Below, one piece after another: positions 50,161 to 58,477 of a stretch of 64,000 nucleotides of DNA. The position numbers and the translations under genes were made by a program. The stretch lies in contig NZ_CP011039.1 in assembly GCF_000238255.3 (NCBI RefSeq), forward strand, positions 1,289,001 to 1,353,000, written 5' to 3'. The stretch's first letter is position 1; each line of letters opens with the position of its first letter. Source of the DNA: Pseudoalteromonas spongiae UST010723-006. Lineage in GTDB: Bacteria; Pseudomonadota; Gammaproteobacteria; Enterobacterales; Alteromonadaceae. Below the pieces are notes generated by a model, which did not search any database, was not told where the DNA came from, and was given only the letters and a program-made list of their open reading frames with translations.

Positions 50161-51138
50161 CTAACGCGTCATTTTCTTAACGAAAACTACCACGAACAGG
50201 GCTAGAGAGAAGCTACCGCAAAAAGCTTCGACAGCGGCGATAAATCGGGAATAGCCAAGGGGCGTTATGTCACCGTATCCTAAGGTTGTAAAGGTCACTA
50301 CACTAAAGTAAAGGCTGTTAACCAGCGCCATTAAATTTTCTTGCGTGTTTTGCGTTGAACTGAACTGAATTGTGTCACCATTAAAACTTACGCCAAACGT
50401 AAAGTAACCTAGAGCGCAAAGCAGAATCAGCATCATCGAAAAGAAAATAACGTTTACAGGGCGCTCGCCATAGCCGCACAAGATATCGAAAAACTTAGAG
50501 GCAATGCGATGTCTTGAAAATTTGGGATATTGATGCCTGCGCATAATCAGTACTTTGTGATTGAATTTGCCTGATAGCTCTAACAGTCCTTGATTCTCTG
50601 CGGCATTTCGAAGATCGCGATAGATCTCTTCAGATTGTTCAAAATAATCCAATGCTTTGTCACTGTCGTTTTGTTTTTCAGCTTTTCGCGCAAGATTTTC
50701 TTGCAATAAGGTGTGCCCTAACTTCATATTGTCGATACGTGCACCGACTAGTTTGATGCCAAGTAGGTTTGTTCCCTCTAATTTGGCACAATGTAAATTG
50801 GCATCACGTAAATCGGCTTTCATCAGTGACGCATCACGAATACAGGTATTGTAAAGATGCGCGTTTTGCATATTTGCGCGATAAAAGTTGCTGTACGATA
50901 GGTCGAAATTTTCACCGTGGTGATTGACTAGGTTAAGCCCGGTAAGGTCAGCTCGTTTTAGCTGTAAGCCTTTTAATAAGCCGCCGCGTTTGGCATAGCG
51001 CTCTAATTTTTCTGTTAACGCTAAGCCACTTTTATCGTATTTTTGATCGTGCCAAAAACAATAGCCGCCACCCATATCAAGCTCACGACATTGCTCGTTT
51101 TCAGGCGATACATATTTACATTTTGGTGCATTGCTCAT
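50161..51138 (-). CDS. Pentapeptide-repeat protein with ion-channel pore domain
   Basis: The 325-residue protein has an N-terminal Cys/His-rich segment (CKYVSPENEQCRELD, GYCFWHD). Then come pentapeptide repeats of A(D/N)LXX type (LKRADLTGLNL, FYRANMQNAHL, LMKADLRDANL, KLEGTNLLGIKL; about 57-135) and a linker. The C-terminal part has two membrane helices flanking the potassium-channel selectivity filter TTLGYGDI (284-291). The pore motif is intact. The combination fits a family of pentapeptide-repeat channels; gating by the repeat domain is inference. It is followed by the response-regulator/TPR gene upstream on the same strand, 56 bases apart. Confidence 0.85.
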   Translation of the reverse strand: MSNAPKCKYVSPENEQCRELDMGGGYCFWHDQKYDKSGLALTEKLERYAKRGGLLKGLQLKRADLTGLNLVNHHGENFDLSYSNFYRANMQNAHLYNTCIRDASLMKADLRDANLHCAKLEGTNLLGIKLVGARIDNMKLGHTLLQENLARKAEKQNDSDKALDYFEQSEEIYRDLRNAAENQGLLELSGKFNHKVLIMRRHQYPKFSRHRIASKFFDILCGYGERPVNVIFFSMMLILLCALGYFTFGVSFNGDTIQFSSTQNTQENLMALVNSLYFSVVTFTTLGYGDITPLGYSRFIAAVEAFCGSFSLALFVVVFVKKMTR

Positions 51139-51194
51139 AGATCAAAAATATCAGATATTGAATTCTTTAAGCCTAGCACTTAGCTAAGGTTTTG

Positions 51195-52841
51195 CTAATT
51201 TGATTGTGAATAAAGTTTAGCTAACTTGTTGTATTCAAACTTAAGATCTTCAAGTCGTTTAGCGTGTTGACGCGGCAATGCCATACCTTCGACCAAGCGA
51301 AAATTACTGCGACATTTTTCCAAAATAACATCGGCTGCTTGATTTGCTCGAGGCAAAAGCTGTAATAGGGCTTGCAGTAAGTTAAGTGCGCTCCCCGTAT
51401 TCATAGGTGCGTATTTAAGTGCCATTTCAAATTGCTCAATAGCGTTTTGAAAATCGCCTTGTTTATACAGCTCAATGCCACGGACATTATGCTGCTCAAA
51501 CTCGGTCTGATGATTTGCAAGCGACTCGTTACGCTCTTGTAATTGCTTAAGGGTTTGCCCATCGCATTCGTTCAGTCCTTTGTATTTTTCAAGCTGCGCG
51601 TTGGCATCGTCAAATTCACCTAAATCAAATAGTGCCATAACAGAATCAGGCAATACGGAGCTACTTAATGATTGTTCAGCAATATAAGGCGCTATCATTT
51701 TTTTCGCATCTAAAAAGTCGCCTTCACTGACACTTAATCGCGCTTCGCAAAAGGTATTAAACTCTTTAAACAATGCATGTTGCTTTGTAACGGTAGGGTC
51801 GTTTTGTGCTTGACGCAAACTCCCTTTAATTTGATTACTTAGGTCAGCTTTTTCTTCTTTTGAGTTAGCCAAATGGAGTTGGCTGAACATGGCACGAATG
51901 TAGTTAAACTGATAATCAATATGGGCAAATGCGGTGCCTTTAGACATGGCGAGCAGGGTGCCGTGGGCTTTAATAAGCGCCTCAAGATCGTTGTTAGCTT
52001 GCGCGATTTCAGCGAAGGTTTTTTGCCTCGCAAATGAATGCGGTGAAATATTGCAACTTTGCTCGATAAGGAAAAGCGATTCTTTCCCTTGATCAATATG
52101 GTTTAAACATAAGGCTTTAATATCTAAGGCATCGATATTAAAGCGGTTTTGCCCGAGTAATTCGTCACAAATACGAATCGCTTTGCCGTACTGCGCCAAA
52201 AACATGCAAGTTTGTGCCATATAAGTTAGCGCCCAAGTGGGCCGTGCTGTTGCTAAAATATTACCAAGTAATTCAAAGGCATTTTGGTATTGCCCTAAAT
52301 CAAAGTAGATCTGACAGACACGTTTATAACAAAATTGGGCATTACGCGGCTTATCTTTGGCTATTTTTAAGTAAATTTGCACAGCGGCTTCTAGTTGGCC
52401 GTCTTCGATTGCCTGATTCGCGTCAAAAAATAGCTTCTTTTTGTTGGAGAGCTTACTTAAGCGTGTTTTTAACATACCACTTGAAAACGGCTTAATTAAA
52501 TAATCGTCAGGCTCAATTTCAAGTACCGACAAAACAACTGAACGAGTACTTTCCCCTGTAACTAAAATGGAAATACTGTGGCGAGATAATTTGTTTAAAT
52601 ACTTAAGCTCTTCTAAAAACTGTTTACCATTTCGGCCTTGTCCAAGGTTATAATCGATAAACACAATATCAACAGAATCTTTGTCAATTTTATTAAGCGC
52701 GGCTTCGCCGGAATCGTAAAATGAGACATTATTGGCGCCCAGTTGTATCAACATACCTTTAAGCAGTTGTTGGAACGATTTCTGGTCATCAATAATTAAA
52801 ATGGACTTATCTTTGAGTGGATTTTCGCTGTTTTGACTCAT
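51195..52841 (-). CDS. Response regulator with receiver and TPR domains
   Basis: The 548-residue protein has an N-terminal receiver (about 10-135) with the acidic pair Asp18-Asp19 and phospho-Asp63 in FIDYNLG, the Thr in LVTGES and Lys in LIKPFSSG. TPR helices follow (about 140-540). No DNA-binding or enzymatic output domain is visible, so it should act by protein contact. It resembles Vibrio and Shewanella response regulators with TPRs that act in chemotaxis or surface control. It lies upstream of the channel gene on the same strand. Confidence 0.88.
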   Translation of the reverse strand: MSQNSENPLKDKSILIIDDQKSFQQLLKGMLIQLGANNVSFYDSGEAALNKIDKDSVDIVFIDYNLGQGRNGKQFLEELKYLNKLSRHSISILVTGESTRSVVLSVLEIEPDDYLIKPFSSGMLKTRLSKLSNKKKLFFDANQAIEDGQLEAAVQIYLKIAKDKPRNAQFCYKRVCQIYFDLGQYQNAFELLGNILATARPTWALTYMAQTCMFLAQYGKAIRICDELLGQNRFNIDALDIKALCLNHIDQGKESLFLIEQSCNISPHSFARQKTFAEIAQANNDLEALIKAHGTLLAMSKGTAFAHIDYQFNYIRAMFSQLHLANSKEEKADLSNQIKGSLRQAQNDPTVTKQHALFKEFNTFCEARLSVSEGDFLDAKKMIAPYIAEQSLSSSVLPDSVMALFDLGEFDDANAQLEKYKGLNECDGQTLKQLQERNESLANHQTEFEQHNVRGIELYKQGDFQNAIEQFEMALKYAPMNTGSALNLLQALLQLLPRANQAADVILEKCRSNFRLVEGMALPRQHAKRLEDLKFEYNKLAKLYSQSN

Positions 52842-52901
52842 TTATATACAGATTAGCGCTAGATTCTTATAACTATAGCAAGTTAACCACAATAGAAAAT
52901 A

Positions 52902-53594
52902 ATGTCGATCAAATATCAGTTAAAACGTAGTAAAAATCGTAAAACACTCGCTATAAAAATTAAAGCAAAAGAAGTGTTTGTTTATGCCCCTATGCATTTA
53001 AAACAAGACTTTATTGAACAATGGTTAATGCAAAAACAAGGTTGGATTAATAAGCACTTAGAAAAGCAGATTAAACGTGTTGATGTAGCGTCGGTATTAA
53101 CGCAAAAAACACTCACTATTTTAGGTGAAGAGATCAATTTAATATTTGTAGAAGGGCAGGTAAAAAGTAACGTTGAATTAGTTGACGGGGTACTGTCTAT
53201 TAACACATCGCGACGAGTAAAAAATGTAAGTGATAAGCAGCTGGCATTAATCGCTGATTTTGCAAAAAATAAACTTACTAATTATTGCAGCGCCAAGGCG
53301 CAGAGATTGGCAAAGCAAATCAAGGAGTCATTTCACAGTGTAAGTGTTAAACATGTGCGCAGTCGTTGGGGCGCATGTGATTCGAGACGACGATTACAAT
53401 TTAATTTGCAGCTAGTAAGTGCACCGTTATGGGTAATTGAATATGTTGTTGCACATGAGGTAGCGCATTTAAAAGTGATGGATCATAGCCGTAGGTTTTG
53501 GCATACGGTTGAGAGTATCTATCCAGATTATCGAAAAGCTGAACACTGGCTTAAAGAAAACGGATATAAATTGGATGTATTTAAACTTGAATAG
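52902..53594 (+). CDS. YgjP-like (DUF45) metallopeptidase-fold protein
   Basis: The 230-residue protein has the HExxH site HEVAH (185-189) with a later His in DHSRRFWHTVESIYPDYRKAE, plus RSRWGACDSRRRLQFNLQLV, the family signature. It is the YgjP/UPF0028-type M48-like family. The catalytic residues are present. Role not established; DUF45 proteins are sometimes linked to restriction-like systems, but no such genes are nearby. Divergent from the response-regulator gene. Confidence 0.8.
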   Translation: MSIKYQLKRSKNRKTLAIKIKAKEVFVYAPMHLKQDFIEQWLMQKQGWINKHLEKQIKRVDVASVLTQKTLTILGEEINLIFVEGQVKSNVELVDGVLSINTSRRVKNVSDKQLALIADFAKNKLTNYCSAKAQRLAKQIKESFHSVSVKHVRSRWGACDSRRRLQFNLQLVSAPLWVIEYVVAHEVAHLKVMDHSRRFWHTVESIYPDYRKAEHWLKENGYKLDVFKLE

Positions 53595-53619
53595 ATTTAG
53601 ATGAGCTTCAGAAAGAAAG

Positions 53620-53704
53620 TGGTGGAGGGGGACGGATTCGAACCATCGAAGGCAATGCCGTCAGATTTACAGTCTGATCCCTTTGGCCGCTCGGGAACCC
53701 CTCC
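53620..53704 (-). tRNA. tRNA-Tyr (GUA), copy 1
   Basis: Read on the complement, the 85-base gene begins GGAGGGGTTCCCGAGCGG, has the anticodon GUA (complement of 53668-53670) in CAGACTGTAAATCTG, a long type-II variable arm, the TTCGAATCC T-loop and an encoded CCA end. The acceptor stem GGAGGGG pairs fully with CCCCTCC. Confidence 0.96.
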
Positions 53705-54177
53705 ACTGAAGTAGGCGCAATATTAGTGAAGCTTTATCTTACTGTAAAGCACTTTTTATAAAAAAGTGGTCAACCGCTCAAAATGCAATCATAACTGCTA
53801 AATTTCATACAAAACCACTCAAAGTAACCGCCAAAAGCATTTTTGTTATTCATATTTGATGTTCGTGACACATAGGGACACAAGTTAATTTGTTTAGTTG
53901 GAAAAGAATAATTTATGTTAGGCAGTAACGTTCAATTATTTGTTAACGTAATCGAGCGTTATTTTACGCGTTGTGAATACAGGCATTTTTGATAACGAGT
54001 TGGTCAGTGTATTTTGTGTGTTGAAATTTAAATTATAGGTATGTAATTAATCGCTAAGTGAGTATCAATAAGATAAATAGTTTGACTTAGCACCAGATAA
54101 CATTTCACTTTTTGGAATTTGGAATTTGGAATTTGGAATTTGGAATTTGGAATTTGGAACTTGGAATAAAAGAGAAG
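53705..54177. other. Spacer between tRNA-Tyr genes with tandem repeat
   Basis: No gene found. Near the downstream tRNA it contains the heptanucleotide tandem repeat described below. The rest is AT-rich and has no recognised signal. Confidence 0.6.
54114..54167. repeat. Heptanucleotide tandem repeat (GGAATTT)n
   Basis: Six perfect copies of GGAATTT run from 54114 to 54155. They are followed by GGAACTT and a partial GGAAT. Such repeats may change length by slipped-strand mispairing. It lies 11 bases from the 3' end of the second tRNA-Tyr gene, so its effect would be on tRNA 3' processing or on nothing. Confidence 0.85.
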
Positions 54178-54262
54178 TGGTGGAGGGGGACGGATTCGAA
54201 CCATCGAAGGCAATGCCGTCAGATTTACAGTCTGATCCCTTTGGCCGCTCGGGAACCCCTCC
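54178..54262 (-). tRNA. tRNA-Tyr (GUA), copy 2
   Basis: It is identical in sequence to the gene at 53620-53704 over the whole 85 bases, with anticodon GUA at the complement of 54226-54228, the type-II variable arm and the CCA end. Both genes have the same strand, with copy 2 upstream, so one promoter to the right may serve both. Confidence 0.96.
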
Positions 54263-54374
54263 ACGAGAACGAGGCGAATATTAACAAACTAAAAAATTAA
54301 GTAAAGGTTAAAGCTAAAGTTTTTTTTAATTTTGTCGATAACAGCTTTGTTATCAATCAGATTGACTATTAAAG

Positions 54375-54884
54375 ATGCAAATCGAACAAATCATCACACA
54401 TGAAGCGCAACTTGGAGAGCAACTTTCTCACAGTGTTAAAGAGCAGCGCCATTCTGATTTTGCACTTTTACTTTCTTTATTAAGTAATGACGCAACGGAG
54501 TTTTCGCAATTTCAGCTAATAAAAAGCGAAAAGTCACCGACTGCGGATCCGGTTCTTTCATACGCGAAGGTCGCAGCAGGCCCGAAAAAGCCATTAGCAA
54601 GTGAACCGTTTAACGGCTTGCTTGGCGAACACAATCGTACATTGTTAGAAAACCAAGGGTTAATCGCGATTCAATTTAATGAATGTTTAAAGCCCGAACC
54701 TTTCACTTGTAAGAATGATAAAAACTATATTCCTCCCCTAGTTGTTGATAATTGTCCGCCTGCGGTGCAAAAGAAGTTGCACAGTGCTAAACAAGTGGGA
54801 CTTAACAATAACGAAATGGATATCGACAATTTCTATCAAAGTATTGAAAAGAGCCAAGAGTACAGCTTCGCTTCTGTCGCTTAG
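54375..54884 (+). CDS. Conserved gammaproteobacterial protein, VC2046/SO_2500-like
   Basis: The 169-residue protein has an N-terminal block (EAQLGEQLSHSVKEQRHSDF, LLLSLLSNDATEFSQF) that resembles, from memory, the VC2046/SO_2500 family of Vibrio and Shewanella. That family is annotated only as conserved hypothetical. It has no signal peptide, membrane segment or enzyme motif. It has no operon neighbours, and a weak hairpin follows the stop. The start ATG is preceded by no clear Shine-Dalgarno sequence. Function unknown. Confidence 0.6.
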   Translation: MQIEQIITHEAQLGEQLSHSVKEQRHSDFALLLSLLSNDATEFSQFQLIKSEKSPTADPVLSYAKVAAGPKKPLASEPFNGLLGEHNRTLLENQGLIAIQFNECLKPEPFTCKNDKNYIPPLVVDNCPPAVQKKLHSAKQVGLNNNEMDIDNFYQSIEKSQEYSFASVA

Positions 54885-55364
54885 TTAAGCTGGCCGTAGC
54901 GGCTCACACGGCTCTTTTGTTAAATACTTACTGAATCTTTCGTAACGTTAATCTTTGTATAAATAGCGGCAGTTATTAGCGTGCTTGCCATTAAATATAT
55001 ATTTGACGTGTTTATGTCTTTTTTCAAAATGCGTTATGTGAGTGGTCGTTGGTCGGGTAGTGGCTTAATGTGTGGGCTAAATGTTTTGCTTTTTGTTCGT
55101 AATTTAGCCAAAAGGAAAAGTTAAGCGGAAAAAACTGCATAAAAACTTATCGCGAAACTCAATTATTATCATCCATGTGCATTATCTGAATATATCTAAA
55201 AAATGGGTATTTTGGTATTGATAGATGGGGTTGAGAAATAGGGCGCTCTATCTAATTGGGCCACCCTATTAAAACTTTCAGTCAACGTTTTAATTTTGGT
55301 GATAGGCTAAGACAATGTTGCTTATGCTAATGGAATATAGATTTAAAAAGTGATTAAGGCTTAC
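54885..55364. other. 480-base gene-free stretch
   Basis: A GCCGT/ACGGC stem followed by TCTTTT just after the stop may terminate the preceding gene. GGCTAAAT and ATTTAGCC (55075-55115 region) form an 8-bp inverted repeat. I see no gene, tRNA or known RNA structure. Confidence 0.5.
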
Positions 55365-55823
55365 TTAGCTACCATGACACTTTTTAAACTTTTTACCACT
55401 ATCACATGGACAGGTATCGTTTCTGCCTAGCTTAGTTTCGTTATGAGGGGTAAGGGTGCCATCTAAATAGCGCCATTGATCTTCTTCAATAACAAAGTTT
55501 GATACTTCTTCAAGCTGGCAGTAGTAGCCGTCGCAAATATACTCTGCTTTAAAATGCACTTGGGCTGAATTGCCTTGCTCATTAAAACTATTCACCGTAA
55601 GTTTTATAAAATCAGCAAGTTCAGCAAATAACTTTATTTCTCTAACACTGTTTTCGGCACGTTTAGTCAGTGCATAGGTGTTATGAATATATTCACTGTT
55701 ATTTACACAGTATGCAGAATAGCGAGAGCGCATTAGCTGCTCTGCATTATCTGCTTTTTTTTCACCATTGATGATGGGTGCACAACATTGCTCAAATGCT
55801 TGTGCTGTTCCACAGTAACACAT
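55365..55823 (-). CDS. ychJ: YchJ-like protein with SEC-C motifs
   Basis: The 152-residue protein opens with CYCGTAQAFEQCCAPIINGEKKADNAEQLMRSRYSAY, the UPF0225/YchJ family start with a zinc-binding cysteine set. It ends with the SEC-C motif CPCDSGKKFKKCH, as in SecA tails. The central NTF2-like domain has a DGTLT segment. Function unknown; zinc binding is suggested by the motifs. It is a single gene with no terminator seen in front of sulA. Confidence 0.9.
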   Translation of the reverse strand: MCYCGTAQAFEQCCAPIINGEKKADNAEQLMRSRYSAYCVNNSEYIHNTYALTKRAENSVREIKLFAELADFIKLTVNSFNEQGNSAQVHFKAEYICDGYYCQLEEVSNFVIEEDQWRYLDGTLTPHNETKLGRNDTCPCDSGKKFKKCHGS

Positions 55824-55853
55824 AAATAGATTTCGTTTTTCAAAACCAGCATT

Positions 55854-56291
55854 TTAGCAGAGAGTAGGGTTTGCCGTCACACCTTTGCTAGCTGCAAAGT
55901 GGTAAAAATAGCCATTAAACTCTGTTTGGTTTGCATAGAGTGAACTAAGTGTTACTTCATCAAGCATATTTGTCCACGATACAACTGCACCAAAATTGCC
56001 ATTTTTTAGCGCAGAATTAACCACGTATTCAATATTAATAAGATGACGCTGGCGAATAATAAGCAGTTTGCTGTGGTCGATAGATAAACTTTCTAACAGG
56101 GTTTTACTTGGCACTGCATCGGGTGCAAGCAGCAGTGTCCATTTATTTTCGCAGGTATGCTTTTGCAGTATTTCAATAAGTGCCAATGTTTCTTGAATGT
56201 CATCTTGCACATTAATAACTTTCAGCTTGTCTGTATCTTGTGTTGAAACCTGTACAGCGTGCTGTGATGAAAGGTGTTGAGCTTGTAACAT
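55854..56291 (-). CDS. sulA: SulA, SOS-inducible inhibitor of FtsZ
   Basis: The 145-residue protein matches SulA in the central block KWTLLLAPDAVPSK, LLIIRQRHLINIEYVV and LKNGNFGAVVSWTNMLDE (E. coli: QWLTPQQKLSR, LRTGNYSVVIGW). It should bind FtsZ and stop division after DNA damage. It is somewhat shorter than the E. coli form (169), with a different N-terminus. The LexA box at 56300-56315 directly precedes the start, which supports the identity. The gene is not linked to lexA. Confidence 0.85.
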   Translation of the reverse strand: MLQAQHLSSQHAVQVSTQDTDKLKVINVQDDIQETLALIEILQKHTCENKWTLLLAPDAVPSKTLLESLSIDHSKLLIIRQRHLINIEYVVNSALKNGNFGAVVSWTNMLDEVTLSSLYANQTEFNGYFYHFAASKGVTANPTLC

Positions 56292-56299
56292 AACGATAC

Positions 56300-56315
56300 C
56301 TGTTTAAATATACAG
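56300..56315. promoter_or_regulatory. LexA box of sulA
   Basis: CTGTTTAAATATACAG matches CTGT-N8-ACAG perfectly, within a longer TAC...GTA context similar to the E. coli consensus. It lies 9 to 24 bases before the sulA start, overlapping the likely transcription start and ribosome binding site. A further half-site pair (ACTGTATAAACTACTGTAT on the complement) is next to it, just upstream. Confidence 0.9.
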
Positions 56316-56374
56316 TGGAATTATCTATACAGTAGTTTATACAGTATTTTGTTTCAAGCACTTTTTGCTATTTT

Positions 56375-56845
56375 TTACACAATTTTTTCAGATTGGATTA
56401 TTGCGTCATTAATATTCTCATATAAATCAGCAGCTTGCTTTTTTGCATCGGTGATTTGTTTTGCTTGGAGTAGCGGCTGTAGCTTACCAATTGCCTCTAC
56501 CGCTTCTATCGAGCCTTGGCTTTCAGCTAGGTATAACCAGGTATATGCGTGATACACGCTTTGCGGTAATCCGGCACCTTTTGCGAACATCATGCCTAAA
56601 TAAAACTGCGCTTTTACATGACCTTGCAGGGCAGCGAAACGCATATATTTGGCAGCACCAACATCATTTTTGGCTTTTGACATGGTGACTGAGGTTGCAA
56701 ACAAACGTTCGGCATCTTGCTCTACAATGGTGTGGGCTTTTTGAGTTAGTTCTTTTTTGATCGCAAGTAATGTAGAAAGAATAAGGTGTTCTACTTCCTC
56801 TATTGTTAATGAATCTACTTCAATGGAATTATTTTCGTCGGACAT
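56375..56845 (-). CDS. Sel1-like repeat protein
   Basis: The 156-residue protein carries two Sel1-type repeats: GAAKYMRFAALQGHVKAQFYLGMMFAKGAGLP and YHAYTWLYLAESQGSIEAVEAI (given by pattern, about 64-125). They are helical and mediate protein contacts. The N-terminal part is acidic and helical. No signal peptide, so probably cytoplasmic. It lies on the same strand as sulA, 59 bases from the LexA box. Function unknown. Confidence 0.7.
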   Translation of the reverse strand: MSDENNSIEVDSLTIEEVEHLILSTLLAIKKELTQKAHTIVEQDAERLFATSVTMSKAKNDVGAAKYMRFAALQGHVKAQFYLGMMFAKGAGLPQSVYHAYTWLYLAESQGSIEAVEAIGKLQPLLQAKQITDAKKQAADLYENINDAIIQSEKIV

Positions 56846-57142
56846 ATGCTTCCTTATTGCTAATCAACCTAAGACAAGGTTAATAATTTTTTTACGGTGA
56901 TTGTTAGAAACGTTCCGATTAAAACGTGTTTAAATAAAATTACGAGTGACCAGACGTTGATCTGGCACCTTTAAAATTACGTTGCATGGTGAACGTTTAT
57001 CTCAATCTAAGCGTGATGAATTACCCTAAGTTTAGAAGCTTTTGTTTTTTTCACTTAATTTCATTTCGAAATGACTTAAAAATTTAATTTTTGCTGTGTC
57101 ACTGGTATGATCATCGCCCCCTTAAGACACAGTAACGAAATC
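56846..57142. other. 297-base gap before purine permease gene
   Basis: No gene. A short CCAGA/TCTGG inverted repeat occurs near 56950-56970. I looked for a purine riboswitch or a PurR-like palindrome and found neither. Confidence 0.5.
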
Positions 57143-58432
57143 ATGTTTGAGCAACTTTTTAAAATTAACCAACAGGGCAGTACGGTTAAACGTGAAGTGA
57201 TCGCTGGCATCACCACATTTGTCACTATGGTGTACATAGTATTTGTAAACCCTGCAATGTTAACCGAAGCAGGCATAGACCAAGGCGCAGCATTTGTAGC
57301 CACCTGTTTAGCCGCAGCAATTGGTTGTTTTATTATGGGGTTTTGGGCCAATTACCCAATCGCACTGGCACCAGGCATGGGGCTTAACGCATTTTTCACA
57401 TATGGCGTAGTGCTAGGTATGGGCTACAGCTGGCAAAGTGCACTTGCCGCGGTGTTTTTCTCTGGCATTATCTTTTTACTGTTAAGTTTATTTAAAGTGC
57501 GTGAGTGGATTATTAATGCCATTCCTCTTGTTTTAAAGCGCGCAATTGCCACCGGTATTGGTGCATTCTTAGCGTTAATCGCCCTTAAAAACTCGGGTAT
57601 TATTGTGGCAAGCCCTGAAACCTTGGTACAGCTTGGTGATATAACCCAAGCGGGCCCGTTACTTGCAATTATTAGTTTCTTTTTTATCGCAGCGCTTTTA
57701 TACCGAGATATTAAAAGTGGCGTGCTGTTTAGTATTTTAGGTGTCACCGCTATCGCGTTAGCATTTGGCTTAGTTGAATACAACGGCATTGTTTCAATGC
57801 CACCATCACTTGCACCGACCTGGATGGAATTGGACTTTGCCAGCGCACTAGAGCTTTCAATGCTTAGTGTGATTTTTGCTTTCCTTTTTGTCGACTTATT
57901 TGATACCTCAGGCACACTTGTTGCGGTGTCACAAAAAGCCGGTATTGCTGATGAAAAAGGCAATATTCCACGTATGGGCCGCGCTCTTAGTGCAGATAGT
58001 TGTGCAACGATCGCGGGCGCAACGTTAGGTACATCAACAACGACTTCTTATATTGAATCTGTTGCTGGGGTATCGGTTGGCGGCAAAACAGGTTTAACAG
58101 CTGTTGTTGTTGGTATCTGCTTTTTATTAATGCTGTTCTTTGCACCGCTTGCGGCCATGGTACCGGCTTACGCCACAGCTGGCGCAATTTTATATGTTGC
58201 TGTATTAATGTTACAAAACTTAAAACTGATTGATTGGGATGATATGACAGAAGCCGTGCCTGTGGCCGTTGTATTATTAATGACACCGCTTACGTTTTCG
58301 ATAGCGCACGGTATTGCATTAGGTTTCATTGCTTACACAGCAGTAAAAGTAATGTGCAATCGCGCAGAAGAAGTGAGCATTAGCGTTTGGGTGTTATCTA
58401 TTCTCTTTGTGGTTAAGTTCGCTCTACTATAA
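57143..58432 (+). CDS. NCS2-family purine (adenine/hypoxanthine-type) permease
   Basis: From the ATG at 57143 the protein has 429 residues with about 12-13 membrane segments. It opens with TVKREVIAGITTFVTMVYIVFVNP and contains PIALAPGMGLNAFFTYGVV, FVDLFDTSGTLV and the STTTSYIESVAGVSVGGKTGLTAV block, the AzgA-like subfamily signatures. It is a proton or sodium symporter for purine bases; the exact base cannot be told. An in-frame start at 57107 adds 12 non-conserved residues. It is separated by 45 bases and a small hairpin from the glycerophosphotransferase gene. Confidence 0.88.
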   Translation: MFEQLFKINQQGSTVKREVIAGITTFVTMVYIVFVNPAMLTEAGIDQGAAFVATCLAAAIGCFIMGFWANYPIALAPGMGLNAFFTYGVVLGMGYSWQSALAAVFFSGIIFLLLSLFKVREWIINAIPLVLKRAIATGIGAFLALIALKNSGIIVASPETLVQLGDITQAGPLLAIISFFFIAALLYRDIKSGVLFSILGVTAIALAFGLVEYNGIVSMPPSLAPTWMELDFASALELSMLSVIFAFLFVDLFDTSGTLVAVSQKAGIADEKGNIPRMGRALSADSCATIAGATLGTSTTTSYIESVAGVSVGGKTGLTAVVVGICFLLMLFFAPLAAMVPAYATAGAILYVAVLMLQNLKLIDWDDMTEAVPVAVVLLMTPLTFSIAHGIALGFIAYTAVKVMCNRAEEVSISVWVLSILFVVKFALL

Positions 58433-58477
58433 AAATAAACGGGGCGCTGTTTGCGCCTTTAACACAACGGATTATTT

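Noticed and set aside
54114..54167. Possible CRISPR-like repeat
   Set aside because: Seven-base units with no spacers are a simple tandem repeat, not CRISPR.
54028..54264. 78-codon open frame on the minus strand across the tRNA-Tyr copy 2 and heptamer repeat
   Set aside because: It is the translation of tRNA and tandem repeat sequence, with repeats of the same residues; not a gene.
56846..57142. Purine riboswitch or PurR box upstream of the purine permease
   Set aside because: I found no conserved riboswitch core or ACGCAAACGTTTGCGT-like palindrome.
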